DNA of 19,552 nt from an uncultured Prevotellaceae bacterium (GCA_946405695.1 CAMJIA010000028.1:1-19552); one strand, 5' to 3'; positions 6,917-14,626 are shown, numbered from the stretch's first letter. Notes: generated by a model not told the origin, from the letters alone. Program-made: numbers and translations.

Positions 6917-8027
6917 TGCGGGGAGCCTGTGGCTTGCGGTTCTTCTTTTTCTTCTTTTTCTTTGAACGGTCGAAGCGTGCAATATTCTCCTGTGTGGCCA
7001 GGTCGACAGGACCTTGCGCAGCTTTCTTACCACCATCTTCTGTGAGGCTGTCTGGCTTCTCGCCACGATGGTTCATTTCAATAATCTGCTTGGCGCGTTC
7101 TGTTGTAATCGTCTCCAGGTTAGCAGCGATGTTCTTGTCGGTAGAGTAGGTGATAAGCCCTGCTAGGATATCGGCCTTGAAATAGTAGTAGTCGGAATCC
7201 TGTGTCTGCAGCTGAACCTCCTTGGAAGGCAGTTGGCGACTAGCTTCAACATAGTCGTCAACCTCGTAGTTCAAACAACACTTCAGTTTGGCGCACATTC
7301 CTGCCAATTTCTGCGGATTCAACGAGATATCTTGGTAGCGGGCAGCTTGTGTACCAACGCTGACAAAGTTCTTCATCCATGTAGCACAGCATAGTTCACG
7401 ACCGCAAGGACCCGTTCCACCGATAAGGCCAGCCTCTTGACGGGCACCAATCTGCTTCATCTCGATGCGTACATGGAAGGTGGCAGCGAGGTCCTTGATG
7501 AGTTGTCGGAAGTCTACGCGCTCATCAGCAATATAATAGAAGATGGCCTTGTTGCAGTCTCCTTGGTATTCCACGTCACCAATCTTCATCTTCAAGCCCA
7601 GACCCTTGGCAATCTGGCGACTCTCAATCATCGTGGCATGCTCGCGACTCTTGGCCTCTTGGTATTTCTCCATATCTACGGGACGTGCCAGACGATAGAC
7701 GCGACGAATATCCTCGGCTGATTTCAGGTTGGCCTTCTTCATCTGAATGGCTGCCAGACGTCCTGTCAGTGAAACCACACCGATGTCATGACCGGGATTG
7801 GCCTCGACGGCAACGATGTCACCTTTCTTCAGTGGCAGGTTATTGACATTATGATAGTAGCCCTTGCGGGTGTGCTTGAACTGAACCTCTACGAGGTCGG
7901 TGGTATCAGTATTGCCGGGTACGTCGGCCAACCAATCGTAGGTGTTTAGCTGACGGTCCTGTCGACCTACGGCGTGCTTGCATAGTCCGCGGTCGCAACC
8001 AGTCATTATCATGAGTTCTTTTTCCAT
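6906..8027 (-). CDS. ricT: PSP1 domain protein RicT (YaaT family)
   Basis: The 373-residue protein has a PSP1 C-terminal domain (about 105-195) followed by the cysteine pattern CGRELCC (208-214) and CAKLKCC (245-251), with two more cysteines at 11 and 16 (CDRGLC). These are hallmarks of RicT/YaaT. In Bacillus, RicT forms an iron-sulfur-containing complex with RicA and RicF that affects RNase Y-dependent mRNA maturation. Bacteroidota carry RicT without an obvious full Ric complex, so the exact role here is unknown. The C-terminal tail is lysine-rich (a run of seven Lys near 356-363) and ends in RNDQ, possibly binding nucleic acid. It lies 19 bases after holB and overlaps gldH by 11 bases. Confidence 0.9.
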   Translation of the reverse strand: MEKELMIMTGCDRGLCKHAVGRQDRQLNTYDWLADVPGNTDTTDLVEVQFKHTRKGYYHNVNNLPLKKGDIVAVEANPGHDIGVVSLTGRLAAIQMKKANLKSAEDIRRVYRLARPVDMEKYQEAKSREHATMIESRQIAKGLGLKMKIGDVEYQGDCNKAIFYYIADERVDFRQLIKDLAATFHVRIEMKQIGARQEAGLIGGTGPCGRELCCATWMKNFVSVGTQAARYQDISLNPQKLAGMCAKLKCCLNYEVDDYVEASRQLPSKEVQLQTQDSDYYYFKADILAGLITYSTDKNIAANLETITTERAKQIIEMNHRGEKPDSLTEDGGKKAAQGPVDLATQENIARFDRSKKKKKKKNRKPQAPRNDQ

Positions 8028-8046
8028 ATATTTCGTTTTTATCTTC

Positions 8047-9156
8047 TTATTTCTGTATCAGAAGTACTATCATTTGCAGGGCCATGTCAAAGAATACTAT
8101 CTTTGCGTTGGCATTCTGTCCGATGTCACGGATGGCACGATCGGCTAAATCGGTGATGGGAAGTATGTTGGCTTCGTTGATGAAGCGTGCGAAGTTCTTG
8201 GCAAACTCCTCCTCCCTTTGTGACATGTAGCAGAGATCTCCTTGTTGGAAGTTGTACATGAAGTTCTCACGGATGAGTCGCAGGAAATAAGTCAAAAATC
8301 GCTTCTGGCGCTCACGACCCATCGATGCCAACTGCTCGCTCCACTGTTTCAACTCCTTGATTTTGCGTTGGTAGGCCAGTCGCATAAGTGCTTGGAAGAG
8401 GTCCAAGAATAACTCATTTTCCGAGTCGGCGGTCAGCAGTTCCATAGCCTGACGCCAACTACCGTTGGCCATGCGACTGATGCGCTGTGCCATGTCGTCG
8501 CTCAGTCCGCGCTTCTCTTTTAGGGCCTGACAAATGCTGTCGGTATCAATGCGCTTCACGTCGATGCGCTGCACACGACTGCGAATGGTCTCCAACAACT
8601 TCTCCGGTTCCTCACATACCATAATGAAAACGGTCTGTGAGGGTGGTTCCTCCAACAGTTTCAATATCTTGTTGGCACATTCTATGTTCATGCGCTCTGG
8701 CAACCAGATGATGCTGACCTTATAACCTCCCTGACTTGACTTTAAGGATAGTTTACGTATTAGGGCGTCGCTTTCTCCGGCGGTGATAATGGCTTGTTGG
8801 TTCTCGCCACCCATCTGTTCCAGCCAGTCTGTCATGGTAAAATAGTAGCCGCCCATCACCATATCGTGCCATTGTGCAGCAAAATCGTCACTGACGGGCT
8901 TGTGTTCGGCACCCATCGAGGGTAGTTTGATGGTGGGGTAGGTGAAGTGCAGGTCAGGATGTTCCAGCTTGTCTACCATAGCAGATGGCTTTTGTCCATT
9001 AGCTGTAAGCAATAGTTTGGCGAAGCCGATAGCCAATGCTTTCTTGCCACAGCCCTGCGGACCACACAACATCAAGGCGTGGGGCAATCGCTCCTCGCTG
9101 ACCAGCTGCATCAGTCGCTGCTGTATGTCGTATTGTCCTATAACCTGCTCAAACAT
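8047..9156 (-). CDS. holB: DNA polymerase III delta-prime subunit
   Basis: This 369-residue AAA+ clamp-loader subunit helps load the beta sliding clamp during replication. The start MFEQVIGQYDIQQRL, the Walker A-like GPQGCGKK (32-39), the LLEEPP (167-172) after the Walker B region, and TIRSRVQRI (190-198) at the SRC position all support this. Two departures from the usual pattern are visible. The zinc module, normally four cysteines just before HPDLHF, is missing: only about 15 residues without cysteine (TANGQKPSAMVDKLE) separate the Walker A helix from HPDLHF (66-71). The SRC arginine finger motif also reads SRV. The start codon overlaps the metF stop (TAATG). Confidence 0.88.
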   Translation of the reverse strand: MFEQVIGQYDIQQRLMQLVSEERLPHALMLCGPQGCGKKALAIGFAKLLLTANGQKPSAMVDKLEHPDLHFTYPTIKLPSMGAEHKPVSDDFAAQWHDMVMGGYYFTMTDWLEQMGGENQQAIITAGESDALIRKLSLKSSQGGYKVSIIWLPERMNIECANKILKLLEEPPSQTVFIMVCEEPEKLLETIRSRVQRIDVKRIDTDSICQALKEKRGLSDDMAQRISRMANGSWRQAMELLTADSENELFLDLFQALMRLAYQRKIKELKQWSEQLASMGRERQKRFLTYFLRLIRENFMYNFQQGDLCYMSQREEEFAKNFARFINEANILPITDLADRAIRDIGQNANAKIVFFDMALQMIVLLIQK

Positions 9157-10112
9157 TATAGCAATCGTTTTGCGATTTCTGCTACTGAGTCTACTGCTGA
9201 CACCGTGTAAAAGTGGATGTTATGAATGCCAGCGTCGTAGAGCTCTTGGCACTGTGCGGTAGTCCACTCGATACCCAGCTGGCGAGCCTGCTCGTCGGTC
9301 TTGCACTTCACAATCTCTTTGGCTAGTGCTTCAGGGATGTCGCAGTGGAATGTCTTGGGAACCACTGTCAACTGACTGAGCTTTGCCATGGGCTTGATGC
9401 CTGGTACGATTGGTATCGTAATACCCATCTCACGGGCTTTCTTGACGAAGTCGAAGTATTTCTGATTATCGTAAAACAACTGGGTAACGGCATATTGCGC
9501 ACCTAAGTCTTGCTTTTGTTTCAGATACTCCATGTCACGCTCTATGTTGGGTGCCTCCTCATGTTTCTCAGGGTAGCAGGCCACACCGAAGTCGAATTTG
9601 GAACCAGGATGCTTGATGGGTGTGCCATCGGCAAAGTAACCCTCGTTGAAGCGTGCTACCTGACGAATCAGGTCTGTGGTGTGGGCATGTCCGCCAGGTG
9701 TTGGTGTAAACTGACTGTCTTCCTTGGCCTTGTCGCCACGCAATAGCATGAGGTTACGAATGCCCAGAAACTGCAGGTCCAGCAGCTCGTACTCTATCTG
9801 TTCGATAGTCTGTCCACTACAGATAATATGAGGTTCTACTGGGATGTCATAGCGATGTTGGATGGCGGCAGCTATGGCGATGGTGCCTGGACGACGGCGG
9901 ATGCGCTGTCGCTCGTATTGTCCGTTGTCCAACTCCTTGTAAACATATTCCGAGTGGTGCGTCGTGATGTTGATGAAGGCAGGATTGAATGCGGCCAACT
10001 TGTCGATGGTCTTAAACAATCCTTCCGTGCCATTGCCCTTTAAGGGTGGCAACACTTCAAAGGAAAAACGCTTCTCGTCGGTATTGAGTTTGATATAGTC
10101 TGCTACTGTCAT
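9156..10112 (-). CDS. metF: 5,10-methylenetetrahydrofolate reductase
   Basis: The 318-residue FAD enzyme reduces 5,10-methylene-THF to 5-methyl-THF, the methyl donor for methionine synthesis. The N-terminal FSFEVLPP (16-23) carries the catalytic Glu19. LMLLRGDKAK (121-130) carries the FAD-contacting Asp127. The Ala/Tyr-rich YAVTQLFYDNQKYFDF and PIVPGIKPM stretches are typical of MetF. The length matches bacterial MetF. It is the first gene of the minus-strand operon, has a matching promoter just upstream, and its stop overlaps the holB start by one base. Confidence 0.95.
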   Translation of the reverse strand: MTVADYIKLNTDEKRFSFEVLPPLKGNGTEGLFKTIDKLAAFNPAFINITTHHSEYVYKELDNGQYERQRIRRRPGTIAIAAAIQHRYDIPVEPHIICSGQTIEQIEYELLDLQFLGIRNLMLLRGDKAKEDSQFTPTPGGHAHTTDLIRQVARFNEGYFADGTPIKHPGSKFDFGVACYPEKHEEAPNIERDMEYLKQKQDLGAQYAVTQLFYDNQKYFDFVKKAREMGITIPIVPGIKPMAKLSQLTVVPKTFHCDIPEALAKEIVKCKTDEQARQLGIEWTTAQCQELYDAGIHNIHFYTVSAVDSVAEIAKRLL

Positions 10113-10139
10113 GATAGTCTCTAAACCACTTATAAGCTA

Positions 10140-10163
10140 CAAAATTAGTTAAAAAGTTGCAAA
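10140..10163 (-). promoter_or_regulatory. Promoter of metF
   Basis: On the minus strand, 10147-10140 reads TAATTTTG, a good TAnnTTTG -7 element. It would start transcription near 10133, about 20 bases before the metF ATG. A TTTG (10163-10160) lies 12 bases upstream of it rather than at the usual 19-21. The 12-base core TAATTTTGTAGC and the TTTG-N12 spacing are identical to those upstream of hpt. Confidence 0.5.
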
Positions 10164-10190
10164 CACACAAGGAATTTCAGATAAAAATGT

Positions 10191-10198
10191 TACTTTTG
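10191..10198 (+). promoter_or_regulatory. Candidate -7 element for the receiver-domain gene
   Basis: TACTTTTG fits TAnnTTTG and lies about 45 bases before the ATG at 10244. No clear TTTG is seen at the -33 position. Confidence 0.45.
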
Positions 10199-10219
10199 TA
10201 ATCTATTAACGAAAATATT

Positions 10220-10241
10220 AAAGTAAAAACAAAGTAAAAAC
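10220..10241 (+). repeat. Two exact tandem copies of an 11-base unit in the leader
   Basis: AAAGTAAAAAC is repeated back to back at 10220-10230 and 10231-10241, ending two bases before the start codon. The A-rich unit occupies the ribosome-binding region, where Bacteroidota favour A-rich sequence, so copy number could affect translation. Confidence 0.9.
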
Positions 10242-10243
10242 CT

Positions 10244-10597
10244 ATGAAGCGTATCCTTGTTGCAGAAGATAATGACAGTAATTATCTGTTGATGACTTTT
10301 ATTCTCAAGGGCCATTATGAGTTCTTGCGCGCTAGTGATGGACAGGAAGCTGTAGATAAAGCATCTACAGAGCATCCCGACCTGATATTGATGGACCTGA
10401 AGATGCCCAAGATGGATGGTTTAACAGCTACCAAGCAAATCAAGGGGATGTTGCCTAATCTGCCAATCGTTGCACTTACTGCTAACGCTTTTGACAGTGA
10501 TCGTCAGCAGGCTATGGAGGCAGGATGCGATGCCTTCCTTTCTAAGCCAGTCAGTGCTGCCGATTGTCTACAGACCATCGATAAACTCTTGAAATAG
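10244..10597 (+). CDS. Stand-alone response regulator receiver domain
   Basis: The 117-residue protein is a single CheY-like receiver domain with no output domain. Visible residues are the acidic pair Glu8/Asp9, the phospho-acceptor Asp51 (LILMDLKMPKMDG), Thr79 (VALTANAF) and Lys101 (LSKPVSA). The sequence ILVAEDNDSNYLLM is more like the receiver domains fused to hybrid histidine kinases in Bacteroidales than like chemotaxis CheY. It may act as a phosphorelay intermediate or sink, or through a partner. No kinase gene is in the window. A secreted hydrolase gene starts 35 bases downstream and may be co-transcribed. The start ATG is preceded by a tandem 11-base repeat. Confidence 0.9.
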   Translation: MKRILVAEDNDSNYLLMTFILKGHYEFLRASDGQEAVDKASTEHPDLILMDLKMPKMDGLTATKQIKGMLPNLPIVALTANAFDSDRQQAMEAGCDAFLSKPVSAADCLQTIDKLLK

Positions 10598-10632
10598 ATG
10601 TCGTCTGTGGCGATGAATCCTGAAGAAGGACC

Positions 10633-11778
10633 ATGCGAGTTGCGGGAGTAATCGGATTATTGCTGCTCTGTGTACAAGTTGTGTGTGGGCAGGGAAGGGA
10701 ACGCTATGAATTCAAGCGTAACCTACCAGTTTATGCTGATTCCCTGATTGCTGACTTGACGTATCCGTTGGCATGGGGTAAAAGCAAAATTACCGATTTC
10801 AACGAGTGGCGACAGGTGGCTCGTCAGAAAGTTTTCGACTGCATGCTCTCTGCTCCCCCCAAAGCAGCAGATGGCTGTCAGGCCGAAATCGTCTATGAAG
10901 AACAGCGCGATGGTTATCTGGCTCGTAAACTTTACCTTCGTCTCAGTCGGTACTATACGGTGCCTGCTTATCTGCTAATTCCCGATGGAATGGGCCCTTT
11001 CCCTGCAGTTAATGTGTTACATGACCATGGTGCTCACCTCTTTATAGGTAAAGAGAAGGTTGTCCGCCCGTTGGCCTGCGAGGACTCCATGGTTGTCAAG
11101 GATGCCGAGGAATGGCTTAGTGGTTATGGTGGTCAGTATTTTGGTGATTATCTGGCTAAGCAAGGCTATGTGGTGCTGGCTACCGATGCTCCGATGTGGG
11201 GTGAGCGTGGTCAGCAGGAAGGTCCACGACGCGATAAGTATGACATGATTGCTGGCAATATGATGATGTATGGCATCGACCTATCCGCCTATATGACCTA
11301 TGATGATCTGGCCGCTACTGAGTGGCTGGCTCAACAGCCAGAAGTAGATGCTACGAGAATCGGCTGTACAGGTTGGTCGATGGGCGCCTATCGTGCTTGG
11401 ATGCTGGCAGCGTTGTCTGACCATATTAAGGCATCTGCCAGTATTTGTTGGATGGTAACCACTGATGAACAAATGTCGTTTAAGTATAAGCGTACGGAGA
11501 ATGGTGGCTTTGCAAACTGCCTGCCAGGCCTGCGCCGTTGGCTGGACTATCCGCACATTGCCAGCATCGCCTGTCCGAAGGCAATGCTCTTCATCAATGG
11601 TTCGCAGGACAAACTCTTCCCTGTAGCTGGTGTTGAGAAGGCCTTCCGCATCATGCATGATGTGTGGCAGTCGCAAGGATCAGACCACAAGTTGGAAACA
11701 GAACTGTGGGACATGCCTCATAGCTGTCCTGTGAAGGCTCAGCAACGGGTGCTCGACTTCTTTCGTAAACATTTATGA
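10633..11778 (+). CDS. Secreted alpha/beta hydrolase (dienelactone hydrolase/acetyl esterase-like)
   Basis: The 381-residue protein has a signal peptide (about 1-20, VIGLLLLCVQVVCGQ), so it is exported. The alpha/beta hydrolase core shows the nucleophile elbow GCTGWSMGAY with Ser249, the acid Asp326 (NGSQDKLF) and the base His363 (DMPHSC), a full catalytic triad. YYTVPAYLLIPDGMGPFPAV near 107-126, with HDHG at 130-133, is typical of the esterase families (Abhydrolase_7/acetyl xylan esterase-like) that Bacteroidales use on plant glycans. The substrate cannot be read from sequence, and no glycan-utilisation locus surrounds it. It starts 35 bases after the receiver-domain gene. Confidence 0.8.
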   Translation: MRVAGVIGLLLLCVQVVCGQGRERYEFKRNLPVYADSLIADLTYPLAWGKSKITDFNEWRQVARQKVFDCMLSAPPKAADGCQAEIVYEEQRDGYLARKLYLRLSRYYTVPAYLLIPDGMGPFPAVNVLHDHGAHLFIGKEKVVRPLACEDSMVVKDAEEWLSGYGGQYFGDYLAKQGYVVLATDAPMWGERGQQEGPRRDKYDMIAGNMMMYGIDLSAYMTYDDLAATEWLAQQPEVDATRIGCTGWSMGAYRAWMLAALSDHIKASASICWMVTTDEQMSFKYKRTENGGFANCLPGLRRWLDYPHIASIACPKAMLFINGSQDKLFPVAGVEKAFRIMHDVWQSQGSDHKLETELWDMPHSCPVKAQQRVLDFFRKHL

Positions 11779-11780
11779 TT

Positions 11781-11831
11781 TGGTAAAAGTGTAATACCTA
11801 TAAAAAGAGGTGTGAAAGAATGGTAAAAGTG
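11781..11831. repeat. Direct repeat TGGTAAAAGTG upstream of the tsaB promoter
   Basis: TGGTAAAAGTG occurs at 11781-11791 and again at 11821-11831, exactly 40 bases apart, about four helical turns. The second copy runs into the hairpin that overlaps the tsaB promoter. This arrangement could be a pair of sites for one DNA-binding protein. Confidence 0.6.
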
Positions 11832-11859
11832 GGTGAAAATTTGGTTTTTCGCTCACTTT
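11826..11859. terminator. Inverted repeat between the hydrolase gene and tsaB
   Basis: The arm AAAGTGGGTGAAAA (11826-11839) pairs over its full 14 bases with 11846-11859 (TTTTCGCTCACTTT), using two G-U pairs, with a six-base loop TTTGGT. It lies 47 bases after the hydrolase stop and could end that transcript, although no long T-tract follows. The loop holds the TTTG -33 box of the tsaB promoter, so an operator role is an alternative. Confidence 0.45.
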
Positions 11860-11871
11860 TGCGTACCTTTG
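11840..11871 (+). promoter_or_regulatory. Promoter of the tsaB-murA-dxr-pdxB gene group
   Basis: TTTG (11840-11843), 20 bases of spacer, then TACCTTTG (11864-11871) matches the Bacteroidota -33/-7 consensus in sequence and spacing. Transcription would start near 11878, about 36 bases before the tsaB GTG. Confidence 0.8.
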
Positions 11872-11913
11872 TACGCTAATTGTAAATAGTAATTTGTCAA
11901 AAAGTATATAAAA

Positions 11914-12639
11914 GTGGCTTGCATATTACATATAGAGACAAGTACCAATGCCTGTTCGGTAGCAGTCAGCGAGGACGGACAGTGCATCTATGAAGAGACA
12001 CAGCATGGAGAAAAGGGAGCTGGTGCCGAGCAGTTGGGACGTATGGTCGACGAGGCCTTGTCGTTTACTGACAGTCACGCTATCCCGTTCGATGGTGTTG
12101 CTGTGAGTTGCGGCCCAGGTTCATATACAGGTCTGCGCATCGGTGTGTCGATGGCGAAGGGCATCTGCTATGGTCGCGACCTGAAGTTGATTGCTGTTCC
12201 TACGCTGGAACTGATGTGTGTTCCTGTGCTACTCAGGGAGACCATACAAGAGGAGAATGCGTTGCTGTGTCCGATGATTGATGCCCGCAGAATGGAGGTG
12301 TACTCAGCACTCTACGACCGTTCGTTGAAAGAGGTTCGTCCTGTGGGTGCCGATGTAGTAACAGAGGAGACGTATAAGCAATGGCTCGATGAGCGCCCCA
12401 TCTACTTCTTTGGCAATGGAGCCAAAAAGTGCTTTGAAAATAATGATTTGGTCGACGGAAAAACGTCGATAATTAAACATCCCAATGCTCATTACATCGA
12501 TGGTATTGAGCCGTTGGCAAAGTGGATGATGCCATTGGCAGAGAAGCGTTTCCTGAACGAACAGTTTGAAGATGTAGCGTACTTTGTACCGTTCTACCTG
12601 AAAGACTTTGTAGCAATCAAGGCGAAGCCATTGATTTAG
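11914..12639 (+). CDS. tsaB: tRNA threonylcarbamoyladenosine biosynthesis protein TsaB
   Basis: The 241-residue protein is the non-catalytic ASKHA-fold partner of TsaD, needed to make the t6A modification at position 37 of ANN-decoding tRNAs. The start ILHIETSTNACSVAVSEDG and GPGSYTGLRIG (67-77) are family hallmarks. The C-terminal PFYLKDFVA is typical of Bacteroidota TsaB. The start codon is GTG at 11914: the next upstream in-frame codons contain no ATG, and TAA at 11890 closes the frame. tsaD and tsaE are not in the window. It is the first gene after a strong promoter. Confidence 0.93.
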   Translation: MACILHIETSTNACSVAVSEDGQCIYEETQHGEKGAGAEQLGRMVDEALSFTDSHAIPFDGVAVSCGPGSYTGLRIGVSMAKGICYGRDLKLIAVPTLELMCVPVLLRETIQEENALLCPMIDARRMEVYSALYDRSLKEVRPVGADVVTEETYKQWLDERPIYFFGNGAKKCFENNDLVDGKTSIIKHPNAHYIDGIEPLAKWMMPLAEKRFLNEQFEDVAYFVPFYLKDFVAIKAKPLI

Positions 12640-12640
12640 G

Positions 12641-12685
12641 AAGAAAGAAGAAGATAAAGGAAGATAAAAGAAGTTAGAAGAAGAT
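12641..12685 (+). repeat. Period-10 purine tandem array between tsaB and DUF4290
   Basis: Four and a half ten-base units fill the gap from just after the tsaB stop up to the next start codon. The clearest are AAGATAAAGG (12651-12660) and AAGATAAAAG (12661-12670), and the last unit runs into the ATG at 12686. The strand is almost purely purine and would serve as the ribosome-binding region. Confidence 0.85.
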
Positions 12686-13297
12686 ATGGATATCAAAGGA
12701 TTAGACTATAACACGGCTCGCGAACGACTCGTTATGACGGAGTACGGACGTGAGATCCAGAGGATGATTGATGTAGCCATTGCGTTGCCCACCAAGGAGG
12801 AGCGTATGCGCTGTGCTTACGCTATCATCCACCAGATGGAGATGAAAAACCCACAGGTTCGTGAGGGCGAAGACTACCAGCAGACCCTTTGGGACCACCT
12901 CTACCTGATGAGTCGTAAACAGCTCGATATTGACTGGCCTTATGACATGAGTGAGGCAGAAAACATCTTAGCAAAGCCTGCTCCGATGAAACACCCGTCA
13001 CCCAATGGACAGTCGCGTATGCGTCACTATGGTCGGTTGCTCATGGAAGTCTTCGAACGTTTGAAGACTATGCCGGAGGGTGTTGAGCGTGATGAGTTGA
13101 TACGTCTGACTGCCAACCAGATGAAGCGTGACTTGATGACGTGGAGTCATGGTTCAGTTGATGACGAGAAGGTGGCTGACGACTTGGCACGTTTTACGGA
13201 TGGCAAGATTCAGCTAGACCTCTCTACATTCCGTTTTGACCATATCGATGCCATCATTCCTGATAGTGGTAATGGAAAACGGAAGAAAAAGAAGTAA
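12686..13297 (+). CDS. DUF4290 family protein
   Basis: This 203-residue soluble protein has no signal peptide. The opening GLDYNTARERLVMTEYGREI, the helical middle with MDIAxxLPTKEER-like and LWDHLYLMS stretches, and the Lys-rich end KRKKKK resemble DUF4290, a Bacteroidota family of unknown function regularly found next to murA. The name comes from memory of the family and gene order. The basic tail suggests RNA or acidic-partner contact, but no function can be assigned. It lies 46 bases after tsaB and 24 bases before murA. Confidence 0.82.
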   Translation: MDIKGLDYNTARERLVMTEYGREIQRMIDVAIALPTKEERMRCAYAIIHQMEMKNPQVREGEDYQQTLWDHLYLMSRKQLDIDWPYDMSEAENILAKPAPMKHPSPNGQSRMRHYGRLLMEVFERLKTMPEGVERDELIRLTANQMKRDLMTWSHGSVDDEKVADDLARFTDGKIQLDLSTFRFDHIDAIIPDSGNGKRKKKK

Positions 13298-13321
13298 AAA
13301 AGTTAACGTTGTTAGAGAAGT

Positions 13322-14626
13322 ATGGCATCATTTAAAATAGAGGGTGGTCACCTGCTACATGGCGACATCAGACCGCAAGGCGCTAAGAACGAGGCCCTGC
13401 AGGTTATTTGTGCCACACTGCTTACTAGTGAGGCTGTAACCATTCGCAATATTCCTAACATCCGCGACGTAAACAACCTCATCCAGTTGCTGAAGGATAT
13501 TGGTGTGAAGGTGACGAAAGACGGCAATAGCTACACCTTCCAGGCCGATGCTCTGAATATGGCCTTTCTGCAGAGCGATGAGTTCGTTGAGAAATGTGCC
13601 CAATTGCGTGGTTCGGTGATGATGATTGGTCCGCTTTTGGCTCGTATGGGTAAGGCAGTTATTGCTAAACCTGGTGGTGACAAGATTGGTCGCCGTCGTC
13701 TGGACACCCACTTCCTTGGGTTCCAGAAGTTGGGTGCAAAGTTCCGCCAAATAGAGAATCGTGAGGTTTATGAGATTGGTGCCAAGCAACTGAAGGGTAC
13801 CTATATGCTGCTTGACGAGGCTTCCGTAACTGGTACTGCTAATATCATTATGGCAGCGACGATGGCTGTAGGCACCACTACTATTTATAATGCCGCCTGC
13901 GAACCTTATATCCAACAACTCTGCCACATGCTGTGTCAGATGGGGGCAAAGATTAGTGGTATCGGCTCTAACTTATTGACTATTGAAGGCGTCAAGGTAT
14001 TGCATGGTGCAGTCCATCAGCTTCTACCCGATATGATTGAGGTGGGTTCGTTCATCGGAATGGCAGCGATGTGTGGTGATGGTGTACGTATTAAAGACTG
14101 TTCGTTGAAAGACCTTGGCATCATCCCCGATGCCTTCCGACGTTTAGGCGTAAAGGTGGAGGTGGATGGTGATGACCTCTTTATCCCTCGACAGAAACAT
14201 TATGTCGTCGACTCATTCATCGATGGTACCATTATGACGCTGGCTGATGCCCCATGGCCAGGACTGACGCCTGACCTGTTGTCAGTACTTATTGTGGTAG
14301 CTACGCAGGCTCGCGGCAGTGTGCTATTCCATCAGAAGATGTTTGAGAGTCGTTTGTTCTTTGTTGACCGTCTCATCGACATGGGTGCACAGATTATCCT
14401 CTGCGACCCACATCGTGCTGTCGTTGTTGGTCATGACCGCCAGCGCCAGTTGCGTGGTAGCAGGATGTCAAGTCCTGATATCCGTGCAGGTATCGCCCTG
14501 CTGATAGCCGCCATGAGTGCTAATGGAACCAGCCTTATCAGCAATATCGAACAGATAGACAGAGGCTATGAGGATATTGAGCATCGTCTCAATGCGCTGG
14601 GAGCAAAAATTGAAAGAATAAACTAG
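13322..14626 (+). CDS. murA: UDP-N-acetylglucosamine 1-carboxyvinyltransferase with Asp at the fosfomycin-target position
   Basis: This 434-residue enzyme adds enolpyruvate from PEP to UDP-GlcNAc, the first committed step of peptidoglycan synthesis. Lys22/Asn23 (GAKNEAL), the loop KPGGDKIGRRRLDTHF (116-131), the catalytic TPDLL Asp318, and RGYEDIEHRL (414-423) identify it. At the position of E. coli Cys115, the residue fosfomycin alkylates, this protein has Asp120. Asp at this position keeps activity but gives natural fosfomycin resistance in Mycobacterium, Chlamydia and Borrelia MurA. The stop codon lies inside the first unit of a nine-base tandem array that continues towards rimM. Confidence 0.95.
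   Translation: MASFKIEGGHLLHGDIRPQGAKNEALQVICATLLTSEAVTIRNIPNIRDVNNLIQLLKDIGVKVTKDGNSYTFQADALNMAFLQSDEFVEKCAQLRGSVMMIGPLLARMGKAVIAKPGGDKIGRRRLDTHFLGFQKLGAKFRQIENREVYEIGAKQLKGTYMLLDEASVTGTANIIMAATMAVGTTTIYNAACEPYIQQLCHMLCQMGAKISGIGSNLLTIEGVKVLHGAVHQLLPDMIEVGSFIGMAAMCGDGVRIKDCSLKDLGIIPDAFRRLGVKVEVDGDDLFIPRQKHYVVDSFIDGTIMTLADAPWPGLTPDLLSVLIVVATQARGSVLFHQKMFESRLFFVDRLIDMGAQIILCDPHRAVVVGHDRQRQLRGSRMSSPDIRAGIALLIAAMSANGTSLISNIEQIDRGYEDIEHRLNALGAKIERIN

Noticed and set aside
6935..6965. Pyrimidine-rich run (TTCTTTTTC units) suspected to be a regulatory tract
   Set aside because: It encodes the lysine-rich tail of RicT on the minus strand; a coding explanation is sufficient.
6917..7066. 50-codon N-terminal extension of gldH
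   Set aside because: It is a basic, Arg/Ser-rich stretch read out of frame through ricT; it would bury the lipoprotein signal.
13355..13927. 190-codon minus-strand frame inside murA
   Set aside because: It is antisense to an unmistakable MurA; His/Thr-rich shadow composition.
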